DNA of 26,460 nt from CAXSBR01 sp964236495 (GCA_964236495.1 CAXSBR010000030.1:1-26460), one strand, 5' to 3'. Positions 7,284-15,196 are shown, counted from the first letter of the stretch. Numbers and translations: made by a program. The notes: generated by a model from the sequence alone, not told the origin.

Positions 7284-8054
7284 TCAGTCAGCGCTGGCAG
7301 TCGGCTCCTCGATGTCAGCGGGGCTGTCAAGAGCGTCCTCGCTGGCACCCGATGTCTGGCCGGGAAGCATCGCGGTGAGCGCCGATCCGGTGAGGCGCTT
7401 GAATTTGCGCTGCGCGCGAGTGCGGTCGAGCACGGCCACTTCTAACTGCGCGCCGGTGAGCGTCCGAGTTGCGCCTGCCTCGCCGCCCACCGAGCCGAGT
7501 GCGCGAACGGCTGTGGACACTGCGGCAGCCAACGTCAGACCGTTGGTCGACCCCTGTCGAAGCGTCGCAGTCAGTGTCTCGGCCTGACCGCCCATCACCA
7601 AGAAGTCGGGCTCGTCGACGATGGTGCCGTCGTAGGTGAGGCGGTAGATCTGGTCGACGTCGGCGCTCGAGCCCACCTCCGCGACGCAGATCTCGACCTC
7701 GTAGGGCTTCTGCTGCTCGGTGAAGATCGCACCCAGCGTCTGGGCGTAGGCGTTGGCCAGCGACCGGGCGGTGACGTCGCCCCGGTCGTAGGAGTAGCCC
7801 CGCAGATCGGCCAGCCGTATACCTGCCACTCGCAGGTTCTCGAACTCGTTGTATTTGCCGACGGCGGCGAAGCCGATCCGGTCGTAGATCTCACTGACCT
7901 TGTGCAGCGCCGAGCTGGCGTTCTCGGCAACAAAGGCGATGCCGTCGGTGTAGCGCAGCACAACTACGCTTCGGCCGCGCGCGATGCCCTTGCGGGCGTA
8001 CTCGGAGCGGTCGCGCATGATCTGCTCGGCCGAGGCGTAATACGGCATGCTCAT
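7284..8054 (-). CDS. prcA: PrcA, 20S proteasome alpha subunit
   Basis: 256 residues starting MSMPYYASAEQIMRDRSEYA, the gated N-terminus of actinobacterial alpha subunits. The alpha-type body is clear: KGIARGRSVVVL, FVAENASSALHKVSEIYDR, GKYNEFENLR, GYSYDRGDVTARSLANAYAQTLG, then EVEICVAEVG and ITYDG-like LTYDGTIVDEP. The C-terminal tail after about residue 225 is acidic (EDALDSPADIEEP). Seven alpha subunits cap each beta ring and dock Arc/Mpa. The ATG sits in an ATGA with the stop of a 16-codon frame that itself begins in the prcB stop. The sequence is closer to Rhodococcus-type PrcA than to M. tuberculosis. Confidence 0.97.
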   Translation of the reverse strand: MSMPYYASAEQIMRDRSEYARKGIARGRSVVVLRYTDGIAFVAENASSALHKVSEIYDRIGFAAVGKYNEFENLRVAGIRLADLRGYSYDRGDVTARSLANAYAQTLGAIFTEQQKPYEVEICVAEVGSSADVDQIYRLTYDGTIVDEPDFLVMGGQAETLTATLRQGSTNGLTLAAAVSTAVRALGSVGGEAGATRTLTGAQLEVAVLDRTRAQRKFKRLTGSALTAMLPGQTSGASEDALDSPADIEEPTASAD

Positions 8055-8101
8055 CGCGCTATCCGCCCGCCGGGTCTCGTACCAGTCGCCGATACGGTCA
8101 T
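8051..8101 (-). CDS. 16-codon linker frame between prcB and prcA (tentative)
   Basis: ATG at 8101 overlaps the prcB stop in ATGA (8101-8098), and its own TGA (8053-8051) overlaps the prcA ATG in another ATGA (8054-8051). The encoded peptide is MTVSATGTRPGGRIAR. Two 4-nt overlaps at both ends of so short a frame suggest that it carries terminating ribosomes from prcB to prcA and helps keep subunit output equal. No function is assigned to the peptide, and chance cannot be excluded. Confidence 0.4.
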   Translation of the reverse strand: MTVSATGTRPGGRIAR

Positions 8102-8925
8102 GAGCCGACCCGCTCGGTGCGCTCGGCGATCACCGCGGCGGTCACCTCAGCCAGCTGAACGTCGTCGACCCGTTCGGTGCCCGCAGCTGAGGCCAGCCGC
8201 ACAATCGGATAGATCGCGCGGCGCACGTCGGGTCCGCCGGTGGCCGAGTCGTCGTCGGCGGCGTCGTACAGCGCTTCCACCGCGACTTGAATCGCGTCGT
8301 CTCGACTCAGTCCCGGGCGCCAGAGCTTCTTCAGCGAGCTTTTCGCGAACACCGAACCAGACCCGACCGAATGGTAGTAGCGCTCGGGATAGCGCCCGCC
8401 GGTGACGTCGTAGCTGTAAATGCGCCCCGCCTCGGCAGGCTCAGCAGCACCGAGGTCGTAGCCGGCGAACAGTGGCACGACAGCCAGTCCCTGCATAGCG
8501 GCGCCCAGGTTGCCGCGAATCATCGTCGACAACCGGTTGGCCTTGCCGTCGAGCGTGAGCTGGGTGCCCTCGATCTTCTCGTAGTGCTCGAGCTCGACCT
8601 GGAACAGCCGCACGATCTCGATGGCCATGCCGGCCGTGCCCGCGATGCCGACCAGGGAGTAATCGTCGGTGGCGAAGACCTTCTCGATGTCGCGCTGCGC
8701 GATGAGGTTGCCCATCGTCGCGCGGCGATCTCCAGCCAGGATGACGCCCTCGGCGTACACCAGGGCGACGATGGTGGTGCCGTGCGGAGCCAGTTCGGTG
8801 TCGGGGTGGCGCCGGGGCATCAATTCGGGTGCGGCCGAGCCGAGGAAGTCGGTGAACGACGACCCGCCGGGAACGGTCGCCAAGGAGAGCAAGCCCGGAT
8901 CGCGCGGGGCAGGTGACCAGTCCAC
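8098..8925 (-). CDS. prcB: PrcB, 20S proteasome beta subunit (N-terminal Thr protease)
   Basis: 275 residues from the GTG at 8925 (VDWSPAPRDPG). A 49-residue propeptide ends ELAPHG and is cleaved before Thr50 (TTIVAL), the catalytic nucleophile of the mature subunit. AGDRRATMGN and DIEKVF supply the conserved Asp and Lys of the active site; the late block ALYDAADDDSATGGPD is characteristic of actinobacterial PrcB. The in-frame open region upstream runs back through pup, so it is not coding; GTG at 8925 is the only reasonable start, with AGAGGG about 12 nt upstream. It follows pup by 79 nt and is probably cotranscribed. Confidence 0.95.
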   Translation of the reverse strand: MDWSPAPRDPGLLSLATVPGGSSFTDFLGSAAPELMPRRHPDTELAPHGTTIVALVYAEGVILAGDRRATMGNLIAQRDIEKVFATDDYSLVGIAGTAGMAIEIVRLFQVELEHYEKIEGTQLTLDGKANRLSTMIRGNLGAAMQGLAVVPLFAGYDLGAAEPAEAGRIYSYDVTGGRYPERYYHSVGSGSVFAKSSLKKLWRPGLSRDDAIQVAVEALYDAADDDSATGGPDVRRAIYPIVRLASAAGTERVDDVQLAEVTAAVIAERTERVGS

Positions 8926-9004
8926 AGGTGTTACGAGCCCTCTCGATTCGGGACGTCGGAACGCAGCACGGCGACCGGCAAGCTCCGAACTCGCCGGCGA
9001 GAAC

Positions 9005-9214
9005 TCACTCGCCGCCCTTCTGGACGAAGCTGCGCACGAACTCCTCGGAGTTGGTTTCCAGCACGTCGTCGATGTCGTCGAGAATCGCGTCCACGTCCTC
9101 GCTGAGCTTCTCGTTGCGTTCGGCGACCGACGCGTCGACGGTCTCTTCGGCGTCATCAGTCTGCTCGCGCTGGCGGGCGCTGCGTGCCTGCCCGCCGCTG
9201 TCATGGGAAGCCAT
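9005..9214 (-). CDS. pup: Pup, prokaryotic ubiquitin-like protein, C-terminal Glu form
   Basis: 69 residues from the ATG at 9214, preceded by GGAGAGG at 6-nt spacing; an ATG five codons upstream lies within that ribosome site and is less likely. The protein is disordered and acidic, with the Arc-binding helix region EKLSEDVDAILDDIDDVLETNSEEFVRSFVQ and the C-terminus KGGE. Pup is ligated through the side chain of its last Glu by PafA. Most described mycobacterial and Streptomyces Pups end in Gln and need deamidation by Dop; here codon GAG (9008-9010) encodes Glu directly. A TAGGGT box is about 80 nt upstream. Confidence 0.97.
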   Translation of the reverse strand: MASHDSGGQARSARQREQTDDAEETVDASVAERNEKLSEDVDAILDDIDDVLETNSEEFVRSFVQKGGE

Positions 9215-9292
9215 CGCGATCCTCTCCATCCCCGGGTCGGTCCTGGAGCGTCGGCCGGGTGCATGTGCGCGCCTCGGACGATGCTCTGTTCG

Positions 9293-9298
9293 ACCCTA
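9293..9298 (-). promoter_or_regulatory. Candidate -10 box (TAGGGT) of pup-prcB-prcA
   Basis: TAGGGT on the minus strand in the 153-nt gap between dop and pup predicts transcription from about 9286, giving a leader of about 72 nt to the pup ATG. It could allow pup-prcBA to be expressed separately from dop. No good -35 element seen. Confidence 0.4.
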
Positions 9299-9367
9299 GT
9301 CGCCGACACCGACATCGCCAGTTCGGCCACCACGACCAGCGAGCGGCAAGCCGCCAGCAAGCTGGAA

Positions 9368-10897
9368 TCAGCGACCGAGCAATTCCTCGACCAGCTCCGC
9401 GCCGGTGGTGCACCGGTCGAGCAGCGCCTCGACGTGGGCGCGGGTACCCCTCAGCGGCTCGAGAGTGGGCACCCGGACCAGCGATCCGCGCCCGACGTCG
9501 AAGATCACCGAGTCCCACGAGGCGGCGGCAACGGAGTCGGGATAGCGGCGCAGGCATTCGCCGCGGAAGTAGGCACGGGTGTCCGCCGGCGGCTCGGTCA
9601 TCGCGCGTTGCACGTCGTCCGGACCGACCAGTGTCTGCATCGCTCCGCGGGCGACGAGCCGGTTGTAAAGCCCCTTGTCCCGGCGCAGATCGGAGTACTG
9701 CAGATCCACCAGTGCCAGCCGCGAGGACGACCAAGCCAACTGGTCGCGCTGGCGGTACCCCTCCAGCAGGCGAAGCTTGGCCACCCAGTCCAGCGAGTCG
9801 GCCAACTCCATCGGGTCGTTCTCCAGCCCGACCAGCACCGACTCCCAACGGGCGAGCACGTCCATCGTCTCGGCCGGTGCGTCGGTACCGGCGCGCTCGG
9901 CGACAAATTTGCGCGCCCGGTCCAGGTACTCCATCTGCAGCTGGACGGCGGTGAGGCGACGGCCGTCGGCAAGCGTGAGGCGGTGCTGCAGCGATGGATC
10001 GTGGGACACCGCGTGCAGCTCGGACACCGGCTCGTCGGGGGCGAGGTCGTCGAAGCGCAGACCCGCCTCGATCATCGACAGCACCAGCGACGTCGTGCCG
10101 ACCTTCAGGTAGGTGGAGAGCTCAGCCAGGTTCGCGTCACCGATGATGACGTGCAGGCGACGGTATTTGTCGGCGTCGGCGTGCGGCTCGTCGCGGGTGT
10201 TGATGATGGGACGCTTGAGCGTGGTCTCCAGGCCGACCTCAACTTCGAAGAAGTCCGCCCGCTGGCTCAGCTGGAAGCCGTGACCGCGCCCGTCCTGACC
10301 GATACCGACCCGGCCCGCCCCGCACACCACCTGCCGAGTGACGAAGAACGGCGTCAGGCCGGCGACGATGTCAGTAAAGGGCGTGGCTCGAGCCATCAGA
10401 TAGTTCTCGTGCGCGCCGTAGGAGGCGCCCTTGTTGTCGGTGTTGTTCTTGTACAGATTGACCGGGTGCGTGCCCGGGATCTCCGCCGCTCGGCGTGCGG
10501 CCTCCAGCATCACCAGCTCGCCGGCCTTGTCCCACCGCACGATGTCCAGGGCGCTGGTGACCTCGGGGGTGGAGAATTCTGGATGGGCGTGGTCGACGTA
10601 CAGCCGCGCGCCGTTGGTGAGGATGACGTTGGCCATCCCCGCGTCTTCTTCTGCCTCGAGAAATTCCGCGGCCACCCGGCGGCCCACTTCGAAACCGCGG
10701 GCATCGCGCAGCGGCGACTCCTCCTCGAAGTCCCAGGCTGGGCGGCGCGGCCGGCCGCGGGTCAGTCCGGAGGCGTAGGCGTTGACCACCAGGGCCGACA
10801 GCAGCATGGCGTTGGCGTTGGGCTGGCCGGCAACGCTGATGCCGTACTCGACTTCCGTGCCCAGCACGCGCGTCAGTGCCGCTTCCCGCTCCGCCAT
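9368..10897 (-). CDS. dop: Dop, depupylase / Pup deamidase
   Basis: 509 residues from the ATG at 10897 (MAEREAALTRVLGTEVEYG). Dop removes Pup from substrates and, where Pup ends in Gln, deamidates it. It is a PafA homologue: GTEVEYG at 13-19 (metal-binding Glu), the region at about 40-70 typical of the Dop loop (RGRPRRPAWDFEEESPLRDARGF), RLYVDHAHPEFSTPE with candidate catalytic Asp102, YKNNTDNKGASYGAHENY, TRQVVCGAGR and INTRDEPHADADKYRRLH. An upstream in-frame extension to 11041 is Arg/Ser-rich and unlike the family. It lies 153 nt before pup. Because Pup here already ends in Glu, depupylation is the likely main job. Confidence 0.96.
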   Translation of the reverse strand: MAEREAALTRVLGTEVEYGISVAGQPNANAMLLSALVVNAYASGLTRGRPRRPAWDFEEESPLRDARGFEVGRRVAAEFLEAEEDAGMANVILTNGARLYVDHAHPEFSTPEVTSALDIVRWDKAGELVMLEAARRAAEIPGTHPVNLYKNNTDNKGASYGAHENYLMARATPFTDIVAGLTPFFVTRQVVCGAGRVGIGQDGRGHGFQLSQRADFFEVEVGLETTLKRPIINTRDEPHADADKYRRLHVIIGDANLAELSTYLKVGTTSLVLSMIEAGLRFDDLAPDEPVSELHAVSHDPSLQHRLTLADGRRLTAVQLQMEYLDRARKFVAERAGTDAPAETMDVLARWESVLVGLENDPMELADSLDWVAKLRLLEGYRQRDQLAWSSSRLALVDLQYSDLRRDKGLYNRLVARGAMQTLVGPDDVQRAMTEPPADTRAYFRGECLRRYPDSVAAASWDSVIFDVGRGSLVRVPTLEPLRGTRAHVEALLDRCTTGAELVEELLGR

Positions 10898-11068
10898 CTG
10901 CTGCGCCGTCCGCCCCTCTTCTCGCCCGCTACGGCCGGCAGGATAACTGTGCTGATCGTCTTGTAGCCGGTCGCAGTCGCTGCTGCCAACGCTACGCGAA
11001 CGCCGATGTGCAGGCTCGCCGCCGCCGTTGCGCGGGCTCACCGTCGCCCCAGGCAGGGCAAGCGCCGA

Positions 11069-11821
11069 TCAGAAGATCAGCTCGACCAGTGCAATCAGGC
11101 CGATGACGACGATCAGTGCGCGCAGCACCGGCGCGGACAGTCGCCGCCCGATGCGGGCACCCAGGAGTCCGCCGCCGATCGCGCCGACGGCCAGAACACC
11201 GGCAGCAGCCCAGTCGACGTGACCCGTGCCCAGAAAGATCACAGCCGCGATTCCGTTCACCAGCGCGGCGAGCACGTTCTTGGTCGCGTTGATCCGCTGC
11301 AACGGCTCATCGAGCAGCGAGCCCATGATCGCGATCAGCAGCACACTCTGAGCGGCGCCAAAATACCCGCCGTAGACCCCAGTAGTCAAAACCGCAGTCC
11401 ACAGCAGCGGCGTCGCAGCCAGCCGGGGAGCACGAGCCCGCCCGGCGAGGCGGGCAGCCAGGCGCGGCTGCACCAGCACCAAAACCAACGCAAGCACGAT
11501 CAACACCGGCACTATCGCCTTGAAGGCGCCTGCGGGCAGCGTCAGCAGCGCGACGGCGCCGACGATGCCGCCGATCAGCGATGCCGAGCCCAGCACGAGC
11601 AGTCGGTGCCGTTGCCCCCGCAGCTCTGTTCGGTATCCCAGTGCGCCGGTGATCGAGCCGAACACGAGGCCGACGGTGTTGGTGACGTTGGCCGTCACCG
11701 GAGCCAGGCCGACTCCGAGCAGCACCGGAAAGCTGATGAGAGTGCCGGAGCCGACGACGGTGTTGATGGTGCCGGCCGCGACACCGGAAACGAAGATCGC
11801 CAGCAGCTGCCAGCCGTTCAT
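11069..11821 (-). CDS. TauE/SafE-family membrane permease
   Basis: 250 residues, almost wholly hydrophobic, with about eight membrane segments. The N-terminal block VSGVAAGTINTVVGSGTLISFPVLL is the TauE/SafE signature and recurs in part in the second half (LTTGVYGGYFGAAQSVLLI), the usual internal duplication. The family exports sulfite or organosulfonates or other small anions; the substrate cannot be read from sequence. It lies between arc (88 nt upstream) and dop (171 nt downstream), all on the same strand, but nothing ties it to protein degradation. No clear ribosome site precedes the ATG at 11821. Confidence 0.88.
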   Translation of the reverse strand: MNGWQLLAIFVSGVAAGTINTVVGSGTLISFPVLLGVGLAPVTANVTNTVGLVFGSITGALGYRTELRGQRHRLLVLGSASLIGGIVGAVALLTLPAGAFKAIVPVLIVLALVLVLVQPRLAARLAGRARAPRLAATPLLWTAVLTTGVYGGYFGAAQSVLLIAIMGSLLDEPLQRINATKNVLAALVNGIAAVIFLGTGHVDWAAAGVLAVGAIGGGLLGARIGRRLSAPVLRALIVVIGLIALVELIF

Positions 11822-11909
11822 GCCGGCGCGCGCTGAGTGCGTTGACTGCGGTGCCCGGTGCGCCGGCGCCCCGCCGACTGGAGCCCGCGCGCTCGGCCCA
11901 GAGGAGTGC

Positions 11910-13706
11910 TCAGAGGTACTGGCCGGTGTTGCTGGCGGTGTCGATGGCCCGCCCGGACTCGGTGCCCTTGCCCGATATCAGCGTGCGGATGTAGACAATC
12001 CGCTCGCCCTTCTTGCCCGAGATCCGTGCCCAGTCGTCGGGATTGGTGGTGTTGGGCAAATCCTCGTTCTCGCGGAACTCATCGACGCACGCCGCGAGCA
12101 GGTGCGTCATCCGCAGCCCGCGCTGGTTCGTCGTCAATAGGTCCTTGATAGCCATCTTCTTGGCTCGGTCGACGATGTTCTGGATCATGGCGCCGGAATT
12201 GAAGTCTTTAAAGTACAGCGTTTCCTTGTCCCCGTTGGCGTAGGTGACCTCGAGGAAGCGGTTCTCCTCGCGCTCGGAGTACATCCGCTCGACGGTGTTG
12301 CGGATCATCGCCGCCACCGTGGCCTCGGCGTCACCGCTGTGCTCGGCAAGATCGTCGGTGTGGATGGGCAACCCGGGCAGGATGTACTTGCCGAAGATGT
12401 CCTGCGCGGCCTCGGCATCGGGTCGCTCGATCTTGATTTTGACGTCGAGCCGGCCCGGCCGCAGGATGGCCGGATCGATCATGTCCTCGCGGTTCGACGC
12501 GCCGATGACGATGACGTTCTCCAGACCTTCGACGCCGTCGATCTCGCTCAGCAGCTGAGGCACGATCGTGGTTTCCACGTCGGAGCTCACCCCGGACCCG
12601 CGGGTGCGGAAGATCGAATCCATCTCGTCGAAGAAGACGATGACCGGGGTGCCCTCGCTGGCCTTCTCCCGCGCGCGTTGGAAGACCAGCCGGATGTGCC
12701 GCTCGGTCTCCCCCACGTACTTGTTGAGCAGCTCGGGCCCCTTGATGTTGAGGAAATAGGAGCGCCCGGCGCCCTCACCGCGCACCTGCGCGACCTTCTT
12801 CGCCAACGAGTTGGCGACCGCTTTGGCGATCAAAGTCTTTCCACAGCCGGGCGGACCGTAGAGCAGGATGCCCTTGGGTGGGCGCAGCTGGTGTTCGAGG
12901 AACAGATCGGCGTGCAGGAACGGCAGTTCCACCGCGTCGCGGATCTGCTCGATCTGTCCGGCCAAGCCACCGATGTCTGTGTAGTCGATGTCAGGGACCT
13001 CTTCGAGGACCAACTCCTCGACCTCGCTCTTGGGCACCCGCTCGTAGGCGAAATTGCTGCGGGGCTCGAGCAGCAGCGAATCGCCGGCGCGGATGGGCGC
13101 CTCGCGCACGATGTCGGCCAGATGGACGACGCGCTCGTCGTCGGTGTGCCCGAGAACCAGGGCCCGGTCGCCGCCTTCGAGCAGCTCCTTGACCATCACG
13201 ACCTCGCCGGCCCGCTCGAAACCGCGGGCGGCAACGACGTTCATCGCCTCGTTGAGCATCACTTCTTGCCCCTCGTGCAGCGACGCGACGTCCACCGAGG
13301 GCGACACCGACACGCGCAACTTGCGGCCGGCGGAGAAGATGTCGACGCTGGCGTCTTCGAACGCCTGTAGGAAGACGCCGTAGCCGCTGGGCGGCTGGGC
13401 CAGCCGGTCGACCTCTTCCTTCAGCGCCACCAGCTGGTCGCGCGCGTCGCGCAGGGTTGCACTCAGGCGCTCGTTGCGGTCGGCGAGGGAATTGGTGCGG
13501 TTCTGGGCCTCGTTGAGCCGCTCCTCGAGCAGGCGCAGATGACGCGGGGACTCTGCCACCCGAGCCCGCAGCAGATCGATCTCGCGGCGCAAGGCGGTGA
13601 TCGACGCGGGGTCGGTCACCGGCGGCGTAGCGGACGCACTTGCCGGGTCGGCACTTGCTGGATCGGGGGCAGGCGGGACCCGGTCACTGGGATGCTGTTC
13701 GGCCAT
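11910..13706 (-). CDS. arc: Arc/Mpa, proteasome-activating AAA+ ATPase
   Basis: 598 residues from the ATG at 13706 (MAEQHPSDRVPP), preceded by GAGGGAGG at 8 nt. Order of parts: Pro/Ala-rich N-terminus; coiled coil at about 35-103 that captures Pup; interdomain OB folds at about 105-230; AAA+ domain with Walker A GPPGCGKT (284-291), pore loop K-Y-V (329-331), Walker B VIVFFDE (355-361), sensor Asn405 and arginine-finger region LRPGR (415-419). The C-terminus is GQYL, the tail that docks into the alpha ring. It unfolds pupylated proteins and threads them into the 20S core. A TAGGGT box lies about 110 nt upstream, divergent from the ferredoxin gene. Confidence 0.97.
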   Translation of the reverse strand: MAEQHPSDRVPPAPDPASADPASASATPPVTDPASITALRREIDLLRARVAESPRHLRLLEERLNEAQNRTNSLADRNERLSATLRDARDQLVALKEEVDRLAQPPSGYGVFLQAFEDASVDIFSAGRKLRVSVSPSVDVASLHEGQEVMLNEAMNVVAARGFERAGEVVMVKELLEGGDRALVLGHTDDERVVHLADIVREAPIRAGDSLLLEPRSNFAYERVPKSEVEELVLEEVPDIDYTDIGGLAGQIEQIRDAVELPFLHADLFLEHQLRPPKGILLYGPPGCGKTLIAKAVANSLAKKVAQVRGEGAGRSYFLNIKGPELLNKYVGETERHIRLVFQRAREKASEGTPVIVFFDEMDSIFRTRGSGVSSDVETTIVPQLLSEIDGVEGLENVIVIGASNREDMIDPAILRPGRLDVKIKIERPDAEAAQDIFGKYILPGLPIHTDDLAEHSGDAEATVAAMIRNTVERMYSEREENRFLEVTYANGDKETLYFKDFNSGAMIQNIVDRAKKMAIKDLLTTNQRGLRMTHLLAACVDEFRENEDLPNTTNPDDWARISGKKGERIVYIRTLISGKGTESGRAIDTASNTGQYL

Positions 13707-13815
13707 GGGGTGTGCCTCCCTCGGACAAGGTGTGGCGGCTGCAGGGCGGGTGCAGGGCGCCGGCGGCATTTCCGCGCTACCGCTGTGCGCACGCCGGTGG
13801 AACCGGTTCGAATCA

Positions 13816-13821
13816 ACCCTA
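13816..13821 (-). promoter_or_regulatory. Candidate -10 box (TAGGGT) of arc
   Basis: TAGGGT on the minus strand predicts a start near 13809 and a leader of about 100 nt before the arc ATG at 13706, which does have a ribosome site. It lies about 30 nt from the divergent ferredoxin -10 box, so the two promoters share a control region. Confidence 0.4.
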
Positions 13822-13850
13822 CACAGCACGACCGGCCCCAGCCCGGCAAC

Positions 13851-13856
13851 TACGCT
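13851..13856 (+). promoter_or_regulatory. -10 box (TACGCT) of ferredoxin gene, leaderless
   Basis: TACGCT ends at 13856; +7 is the G of the GTG start at 13863. No Shine-Dalgarno sequence can fit in the 6-nt gap, so the mRNA probably begins at the GTG. Confidence 0.5.
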
Positions 13857-13862
13857 GGCCCC

Positions 13863-14138
13863 GTGAGTGACATGTTGACCGTCTGGATCGACCAAGACGA
13901 GTGCACCGGCGATGGTTTGTGCGTGCAGTACGCACCCGAGGTCTTCGAGTTCGACATCGACGGGTTGGCCTACGTCAAAGACGCTGGGGGTGAACTTCGC
14001 CAGGCCCCGGGCGAGCGGGTGGAGGTACCTGCCTCCCTACGTCTGGACGTCATCGACTCGGCCAAGCAGTGCCCCGGTACCTGCATTCATGTGGCTCGCG
14101 CGAGTGACGGTGTGGAGATCGAGGGCCCGAACGCGTGA
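13863..14138 (+). CDS. Small single-cluster ferredoxin
   Basis: 91 residues from the GTG at 13863. The N-terminal C14-TGDGL-C20 followed by YAPEVFEF, and C70-PGTC74 near the end, are the pattern of small actinobacterial ferredoxins (CxxDGxC...PxxF...CP). Asp17 occupies the position of the missing cysteine, so a [3Fe-4S] cluster is likely; Cys74 is an additional cysteine of unknown role. It would carry single electrons in the cytosol; no P450 or reductase partner is in the window. It overlaps the following L,D-transpeptidase start by 4 nt (GTGA). A ferredoxin beside arc is also seen in related actinobacterial proteasome loci (recollection, unchecked). Confidence 0.9.
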   Translation: MSDMLTVWIDQDECTGDGLCVQYAPEVFEFDIDGLAYVKDAGGELRQAPGERVEVPASLRLDVIDSAKQCPGTCIHVARASDGVEIEGPNA

Positions 14139-15133
14139 GGGTGCGGGCACGGCTTGTGGCCACGGTCGGGGCCGCCCTCGCTGCGGTGTCAGCTCTGAGC
14201 GCGTGCAGTTCTGGCAGCTCTCCGGGCGCAACACGCTCGACGGTCTATGTGACTGTCACGCCGTCCGCGCGGTCCACCGGATCTGGACCTGCCGGGTCGG
14301 GCACCGGCTCACCGGTCTCGACCACCCGAACGGCTGTTCCGACTGCACCGCTGGGCAAACCGGTCGGCGTCTCCTCGGCCGAGGACGACGGCGTGACCTA
14401 TGGCGTGGGCATGCCGCTGATCGTTCGCTTCTCGAAGTCGCCCACCAGTAGGGCTGCCTTCGAGAAGGCCGCCTCCGTGCTGGTCAACGGTAGGCCGATC
14501 GCGGGTGCCTGGTTCTGGGAACGGGTGCTGCGGGCTAAGCCGCTCGAGGCCCACTACCGGCCCCAGCATCCTTACTGGCCTGCGCATTCCAAGATCCACG
14601 TCGGGCTGCTCGTGAAGGGCCTGAGCGCGGGGCCAGGACTGTCGTTCTCCAATGATCTGACGCTCGACTACAACATCGGCGTCTATCACGTGTCCCGAGT
14701 CGACGCCAAGACGTTGCGGATGACCGTCTACGGTGACACCGGCCTGCCCGTCAAGGTCATCGCGGTGTCGCTGGGCAGGAAGTCCACGCCCACCTACAGC
14801 GGTGTCAAGGTGATTATGGCGAAGGACAATCCGGCGCACATGAGTGGAACGCAGGCCGATCCCTATCACGTGATCGTGCCGAATGCGGTACGCCTCAGCC
14901 AGGACGGTGAGTACGTCCACCCGGCTCCGTGGAACAAGCACATCGGCACGATCAGTTCCTCACACGGCTGCACCAACGTCAGCGTGGCCGACGGCGCGTG
15001 GTTCTACGCCTTCTCGCAGGTAGGCGACGTTGTGGAGTACCCCGAGACCGACGGCAAGCCGATGCCCACCTGGAACGGCTACGGCGACTGGAACCCCAAC
15101 TGGCAGACCTGGAGCGAGGGCGGCGCGCTGTAG
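14135..15133 (+). CDS. Lipoprotein L,D-transpeptidase (YkuD) with Ig-like domain
   Basis: 332 residues from the GTG at 14135, which overlaps the ferredoxin stop. A signal peptide with lipobox LSAC places the lipidated Cys at 24. A Ser/Thr/Gly-rich linker to about 75 is followed by an Ig-like domain (about 78-180) and the YkuD catalytic domain (about 180-305). The active-site block is SSSHGCTNVS, with Cys279 and His277; His262 lies in HPAPW. The C-terminus is Trp-rich (DWNPNWQTW), as in mycobacterial Ldt enzymes. It makes 3-3 cross-links in peptidoglycan outside the membrane and is the usual target class of carbapenems. Which Ldt class it belongs to was not settled. Confidence 0.92.
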   Translation: MRVRARLVATVGAALAAVSALSACSSGSSPGATRSTVYVTVTPSARSTGSGPAGSGTGSPVSTTRTAVPTAPLGKPVGVSSAEDDGVTYGVGMPLIVRFSKSPTSRAAFEKAASVLVNGRPIAGAWFWERVLRAKPLEAHYRPQHPYWPAHSKIHVGLLVKGLSAGPGLSFSNDLTLDYNIGVYHVSRVDAKTLRMTVYGDTGLPVKVIAVSLGRKSTPTYSGVKVIMAKDNPAHMSGTQADPYHVIVPNAVRLSQDGEYVHPAPWNKHIGTISSSHGCTNVSVADGAWFYAFSQVGDVVEYPETDGKPMPTWNGYGDWNPNWQTWSEGGAL

Positions 15134-15139
15134 ACAGCT

Positions 15140-15196
15140 AGGTGTTCTTCGCCGGGCGGCGCAGCGTGGCATCAGGTGTTCTTCGCCGGGCGGCGC
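15140..15196. repeat. 23-bp direct repeat, a copy of the trmI 3' end
   Basis: AGGTGTTCTTCGCCGGGCGGCGC occurs at 15140-15162 and 15174-15196, period 34 bp. The second copy encodes the last residues of TrmI plus part of its stop; the first lies just beyond the gene, between the convergent transpeptidase and trmI stops. Confidence 0.9.

Noticed and set aside
6934..7587. A plus-strand frame across the spacer before prcA
   Set aside because: It runs into the antisense of prcA, has no domain and begins without a ribosome site.
8926..9360. An N-terminal extension of prcB through the pup region
   Set aside because: The frame is open, but it lies across pup and has no PrcB-like propeptide; GTG at 8925 gives a normal-length protein.
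8669..10966. A 765-codon open frame on the plus strand opposite dop, pup and prcB
   Set aside because: It is antisense to three well-supported genes, has no recognisable domain, and arises from the codon bias of high-GC genes.
10898..11041. An N-terminal extension of dop
   Set aside because: The added residues are Arg/Ser-rich and unlike Dop; MAEREAALTRVLGTEVEYG starts as family members do.
12339..13370. A 343-codon open frame on the plus strand opposite arc
   Set aside because: Lies over the AAA+ and OB domains of arc, with no family resemblance.
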